A stretch of 64,000 nucleotides of DNA from Levilactobacillus andaensis (GTDB lineage: Bacteria; Bacillota; Bacilli; Lactobacillales; Lactobacillaceae): NCBI RefSeq assembly GCF_016861695.1, contig NZ_BOLP01000006.1, forward strand, positions 102,972 to 166,971, read 5' to 3'. Made by a program: the position numbers and the translations under genes. Below, in pieces: positions 62,790-64,000 of the stretch. The first letter of the stretch is position 1; every line of letters begins with the position of its first letter. A model generated the notes under the pieces. It saw only the letters and a program-made list of their open reading frames with translations, had not been told where the DNA came from and ran no database searches.

Positions 62790-63686
62790 CTAGAATTTGC
62801 CGGCAACTAATTTTGATGCCAGAACCCAGCCTTTGTTGGTAACGAAGAGGTATTGGACGTTCTTCTTACCTTGCTTAACCGTGATCTTCTTGGTTGCGTA
62901 GTAAGTCTTACCAGCAGCCAAAGTGCCCTTCTTAGTCAACGTCACTTTTGGTTGGTCAGCGGCAAATTTGCCGGTGAAGTAAGCTGGCTTCGTGCCCTTG
63001 AAGTGGAACGCGGTCTTCTTGATCTTAACGGACTTTGCTAAAGTAAAGGTCGTGCCTTTAGCGGCAACTTTCTTAGTGGTTGCCTTCTTGGCAGTCGTCT
63101 TCTTAGCTACAGCCTTCTTGGTCGTTGCTTTTTTAGCAACCGTCTTTTTAGCAACCGTCTTCTTGGCAGTAGCCTTTTTAGCAGTAGCTTTCTTAGCCGT
63201 GGCAGTTACCTTGGTTCCTGCCTTGGCAACGTCAGCGGCCTTGGCAGCGACTTTCTTGCCATCGGCTGCCATGAACTTGCCGGCGGTCAACTTGGATAAT
63301 TTAACCCAGCCGGAGACCTTGCCGCTCTTAACTAAGACTAACGTTTCGTTCTTAGCCTTGGCCGTCTTGGTTGCCTTGGTTTTAACCACGATCTTCTTAG
63401 TTGCGTAGTAAGTCTTTTCGCCAGCTAACGTCCCCTTCTTGGTTAAGCTGACTGTTGGCTTGTCTGCCGCGAACAATGCGCTAAACAGTTCTGGTTTGCC
63501 ACTCTTGACGTGGTAAGCCGCCTTTTTGACAGCCTTGCTGCTGACCAACGTGTAAGTGGTCTTCTTAGCAGCTGCCTTAGTGGCCGCGAATGCAGTAACT
63601 TCGGTATTAGTGGGAGCAATAGCCCCTAAACCCAATGGTAATACCATAGCTGCTGCAGCCGCGATCATTGCAACTTTTTTCATCAT
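62790..63686 (-). CDS. Secreted surface protein with two SLAP-like repeats and lysine-rich linker
   Basis: A 298-residue protein with signal peptide (IAAAAAMVLPLGLGAIAPTN, cut near AFAA). Two homologous repeats of about 75-90 residues (44-138 and 217-298) each carry FAAD-P-V-LTKKGTLA and KTYYATKKI-V blocks, resembling bacterial surface-layer attachment (SLAP/DUF5776-like) modules. Between them lies a linker (about 140-215) of KKATA/KKTVA-type pentapeptides, histone H1-like and highly positive. It should bind the negatively charged wall or teichoic acids without covalent anchoring. GGGGGG stands 8 bases before the first ATG. Confidence 0.85.
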   Translation of the reverse strand: MMKKVAMIAAAAAMVLPLGLGAIAPTNTEVTAFAATKAAAKKTTYTLVSSKAVKKAAYHVKSGKPELFSALFAADKPTVSLTKKGTLAGEKTYYATKKIVVKTKATKTAKAKNETLVLVKSGKVSGWVKLSKLTAGKFMAADGKKVAAKAADVAKAGTKVTATAKKATAKKATAKKTVAKKTVAKKATTKKAVAKKTTAKKATTKKVAAKGTTFTLAKSVKIKKTAFHFKGTKPAYFTGKFAADQPKVTLTKKGTLAAGKTYYATKKITVKQGKKNVQYLFVTNKGWVLASKLVAGKF

Positions 63687-63864
63687 AACAATTACCCCCC
63701 AGTAGATTGTGTTGCTGAATTCATCTTGAATTCATTGTCATAATACCACGCCGCTTTTTTTTAGCTAGCTAATACCCCCTGGATTGCCCCAATTTTCATA
63801 AATAAATTCGCTTGAAGTGTAAATTCAGCCAACTTACGTTAAGGGGCCTTATTAGTGAAGAAAC

Positions 63865-63911
63865 AAAAAAGTCGTGAACCCAACTGTACCAAGGGTTACA
63901 CGACTTCTGAA
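63865..63911 (-). terminator. Rho-independent terminator-like hairpin
   Basis: AAGTCGTG...CACGACTT with inner ACCC/GGGT pairing and T's on the minus strand. It ends a minus-strand gene beyond the right edge. Confidence 0.6.
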
Positions 63912-64000
63912 ACGATTTTGTTAGGTTCTATGATATTTGGTGTTGATGGAGAAATCCATCGACACCATTTTTGCATAAAAAAAGAGGCATATCACCTCTG

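Overview
The window looks like chromosome of a Lactobacillaceae member with intermediate GC. Typical family markers are the WxL/DUF916/LPXTG (csc) surface gene cluster, AGGAGG-type ribosome sites with frequent TTG and GTG starts, a two-subunit L-serine dehydratase, oleate hydratase, an OpuC-type osmoprotectant transporter and many MFS pumps. A Levilactobacillus- or Lactiplantibacillus-like species is a guess from gene content only. No rRNA, tRNA, CRISPR array, prophage or intact transposase was found.

Layout. 1-9.9 kb, minus strand: a truncated FAD-linked oxidase, a MacB-type ABC pair, an AI-2E family membrane protein, a SufT/PaaD-type Fe-S factor, serine dehydratase sdaAB/sdaAA, a secreted protein and a GH25 lysozyme. 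10.3-19.8 kb: solitary purH with a PurBox-like operator, an SDR oxidoreductase, then a plus-strand envelope module (GT2 polyprenyl-phosphate glycosyltransferase, large GT-C-like membrane protein), a DUF3737 beta-helix protein overlapping a PatB/MalY C-S lyase, a small membrane protein and a Dyp peroxidase. 20.4-28.6 kb: two MFS exporters, an NAD(P)-binding protein and the four-gene opuC operon behind a long, strongly folded leader. 29-37.3 kb: an AT-rich orphan gene, an MFS-like protein, an orphan YefM antitoxin, three DHA3-type MFS genes (one frameshifted) and an Rgg-type regulator. 37.5-42.8 kb: the csc surface cluster with a 900-base upstream region. 42.8-59.4 kb: tautomerase, an uncharacterised zinc-knuckle protein, a GlcU-type sugar importer with a cre site, an orphan RelB antitoxin, a UvrA2-like ATPase, YagU, a GPH sugar symporter with an acetyltransferase, MarR, PadR with a HAAS/DUF4097 protein, cytidine deaminase and signal peptidase I. 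59.6-64 kb: oleate hydratase, a probable type I toxin/antisense RNA pair and a lysine-rich surface protein.

The most striking feature is a dispersed family of intergenic repeats of about 135-190 bases (16 copies plus a remnant in 64 kb). Each copy has terminal inverted ends and internal arms. Arm sequences differ between copies while base pairing is kept, which suggests selection on a folded RNA or a single-stranded DNA intermediate. Three sequence subtypes share the same architecture. No element protein that could move them is encoded here.

Other points worth a second look are the multi-helix leader of opuC, the unannotated type I toxin-antitoxin locus near 62.2 kb, the PurBox pair at a purH gene separated from any purine operon, the two-gene lipid-linked glycosylation module, a perfect 20-bp palindrome at 55.1 kb, and the 508-residue zinc-knuckle protein.
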